From positions 1-6,313 of the forward strand of contig JAFQLG010000002.1 in assembly GCA_017414605.1 (NCBI GenBank): a DNA stretch of 6,313 nucleotides, in the 5' to 3' direction. Positions within the stretch are counted from its first letter, which is position 1. The number at the start of each line of letters is the position of its first letter. The DNA is from Clostridia bacterium. Its GTDB lineage: Bacteria; Bacillota_A; Clostridia; Oscillospirales; CAG-272. The notes under the pieces were generated by a model. The model ran no database searches and had not been told where the DNA came from. It worked only from the letters and a program-made list of their open reading frames with translations. The position numbers and the translations under genes are program-made. This document shows positions 6,001 to 6,313 of the stretch, one piece after another.

Positions 6001-6029
6001 TTGAAAAACGAAGCAAAAAGTGCTATAAT
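6001..6029 (+). promoter_or_regulatory. Sigma-A promoter of the aminotransferase gene
   Basis: TTGAAA (6001-6006) and a perfect TATAAT (6024-6029) are separated by 17 bases, with an extended -10 TGC. Initiation is expected near 6036, about 28 bases before the ATG at 6064. It is divergent from the flavin reductase promoter, with the two -35 elements 28 bases apart. Confidence 0.85.
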
Positions 6030-6063
6030 CACAAATAAGATATTTTCTTTGGGAGAATACGTT

Positions 6064-6313
6064 ATGGAATACAGCTTTTCAAATAAAATAGCGGCGTTGA
6101 AGCCCTCTGCGATAAGAGAGATACTCAAAGCGCCCGCCACCGCAGACACTATATCCTTTGCGGCGGGCAACCCTGCGCCCGAGTCCTTCCCCGTTTGCGA
6201 CATGGCGCGCATTTCCGCCGAGATATACCGCGAGTGCCCTACGTCCGCACTTCAATACGGGGTAACTGACGGCTACGAGCCTCTGCGCCAAGCCGTTTCA
6301 AAAAGGCTTTATG
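6064..6313 (+). CDS. PLP-dependent aminotransferase, class I/II (3' end outside window)
   Basis: The first 83 codons of a fold-type I aminotransferase; the frame is open to the window end. The N-terminus (MEYSFSNKIAALKPSAIREI) and the motif TISFAAGNPAPESFP (residues 29-43) match the LysN/2-aminoadipate-type and MocR-related aminotransferases, where this stretch lines the substrate pocket. SALQYGVTDGYEPLRQAV (61-78) is the conserved glycine turn before the large domain. No DNA-binding domain precedes it, so it is an enzyme and not a MocR regulator. The PLP lysine and other catalytic residues lie beyond the window. The ATG at 6064 is preceded by GGGAG at 6051-6055, eight bases upstream, and a good promoter lies at 6001-6029. 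Substrate (aromatic, branched-chain or 2-aminoadipate) is not determinable from this fragment. Confidence 0.9.
   Translation, partial: MEYSFSNKIAALKPSAIREILKAPATADTISFAAGNPAPESFPVCDMARISAEIYRECPTSALQYGVTDGYEPLRQAVSKRLY

Noticed and set aside
5934..6212. Open frame of 92 codons on the minus strand over the start of the aminotransferase gene, with a hydrophobic stretch
   Set aside because: It overlaps antisense a clear aminotransferase start and runs through both divergent promoters; no ribosome binding site was found.
1..6313. Mobile element, CRISPR array, toxin-antitoxin or defence system
   Set aside because: I found no transposase or integrase, no spaced repeat series, no terminal repeats and no small paired genes; the genes are chromosomal housekeeping or metabolic types.

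Overview
The window looks like ordinary chromosome from a low-to-moderate-GC Firmicute, most likely a gut-type member of the Clostridia; I cannot name a genus. The reasons are a Bacillus-type SRP RNA with an Alu-like 3' end, strong Shine-Dalgarno sequences, near-consensus sigma-A promoters in AT-rich spacers, a PolA with a decayed proofreading domain, and an acidic Thr/Glu-rich lipoprotein with SH3-like domains.

Layout. Bases 1-120 are the 3' half of the SRP RNA gene on the + strand; its 5' half lies outside the window. Facing it is a tight minus-strand operon read from about 4256 down to 226: polA (4232-1698), a small FMN nitroreductase (1683-1093) and a TIM-barrel sugar phosphate isomerase/epimerase-like protein (1080-226). 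The gaps are 14 and 12 bases, and each downstream gene has its own ribosome binding site. The operon starts from a consensus promoter at 4263-4292. Divergent from polA, across a 257-base spacer, a near-consensus promoter (4393-4421) drives a single + strand gene for a secreted lipoprotein (4490-5248) with two SH3-like domains. A strong hairpin at 5262-5291 with T-tracts in both directions separates it from a convergent minus-strand flavin reductase-like gene (5910-5299). That gene has its own promoter, whose spacer holds a clean inverted repeat. Divergent from it, a class I/II PLP aminotransferase gene begins at 6064 and runs off the window end.

How the genes relate. The polA operon joins replication/repair to two metabolic enzymes with no obvious shared pathway. 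The nitroreductase and the flavin reductase-like protein are both flavin proteins but belong to separate transcription units. I see no mobile element, CRISPR array, toxin-antitoxin pair, defence cluster or other evident undescribed system. The points most worth a second look are the candidate operator in the flavin reductase promoter, the palindrome downstream of the lipoprotein promoter, the swapped base pairs under the SRP RNA tetraloop, and the unusual cargo behind polA.
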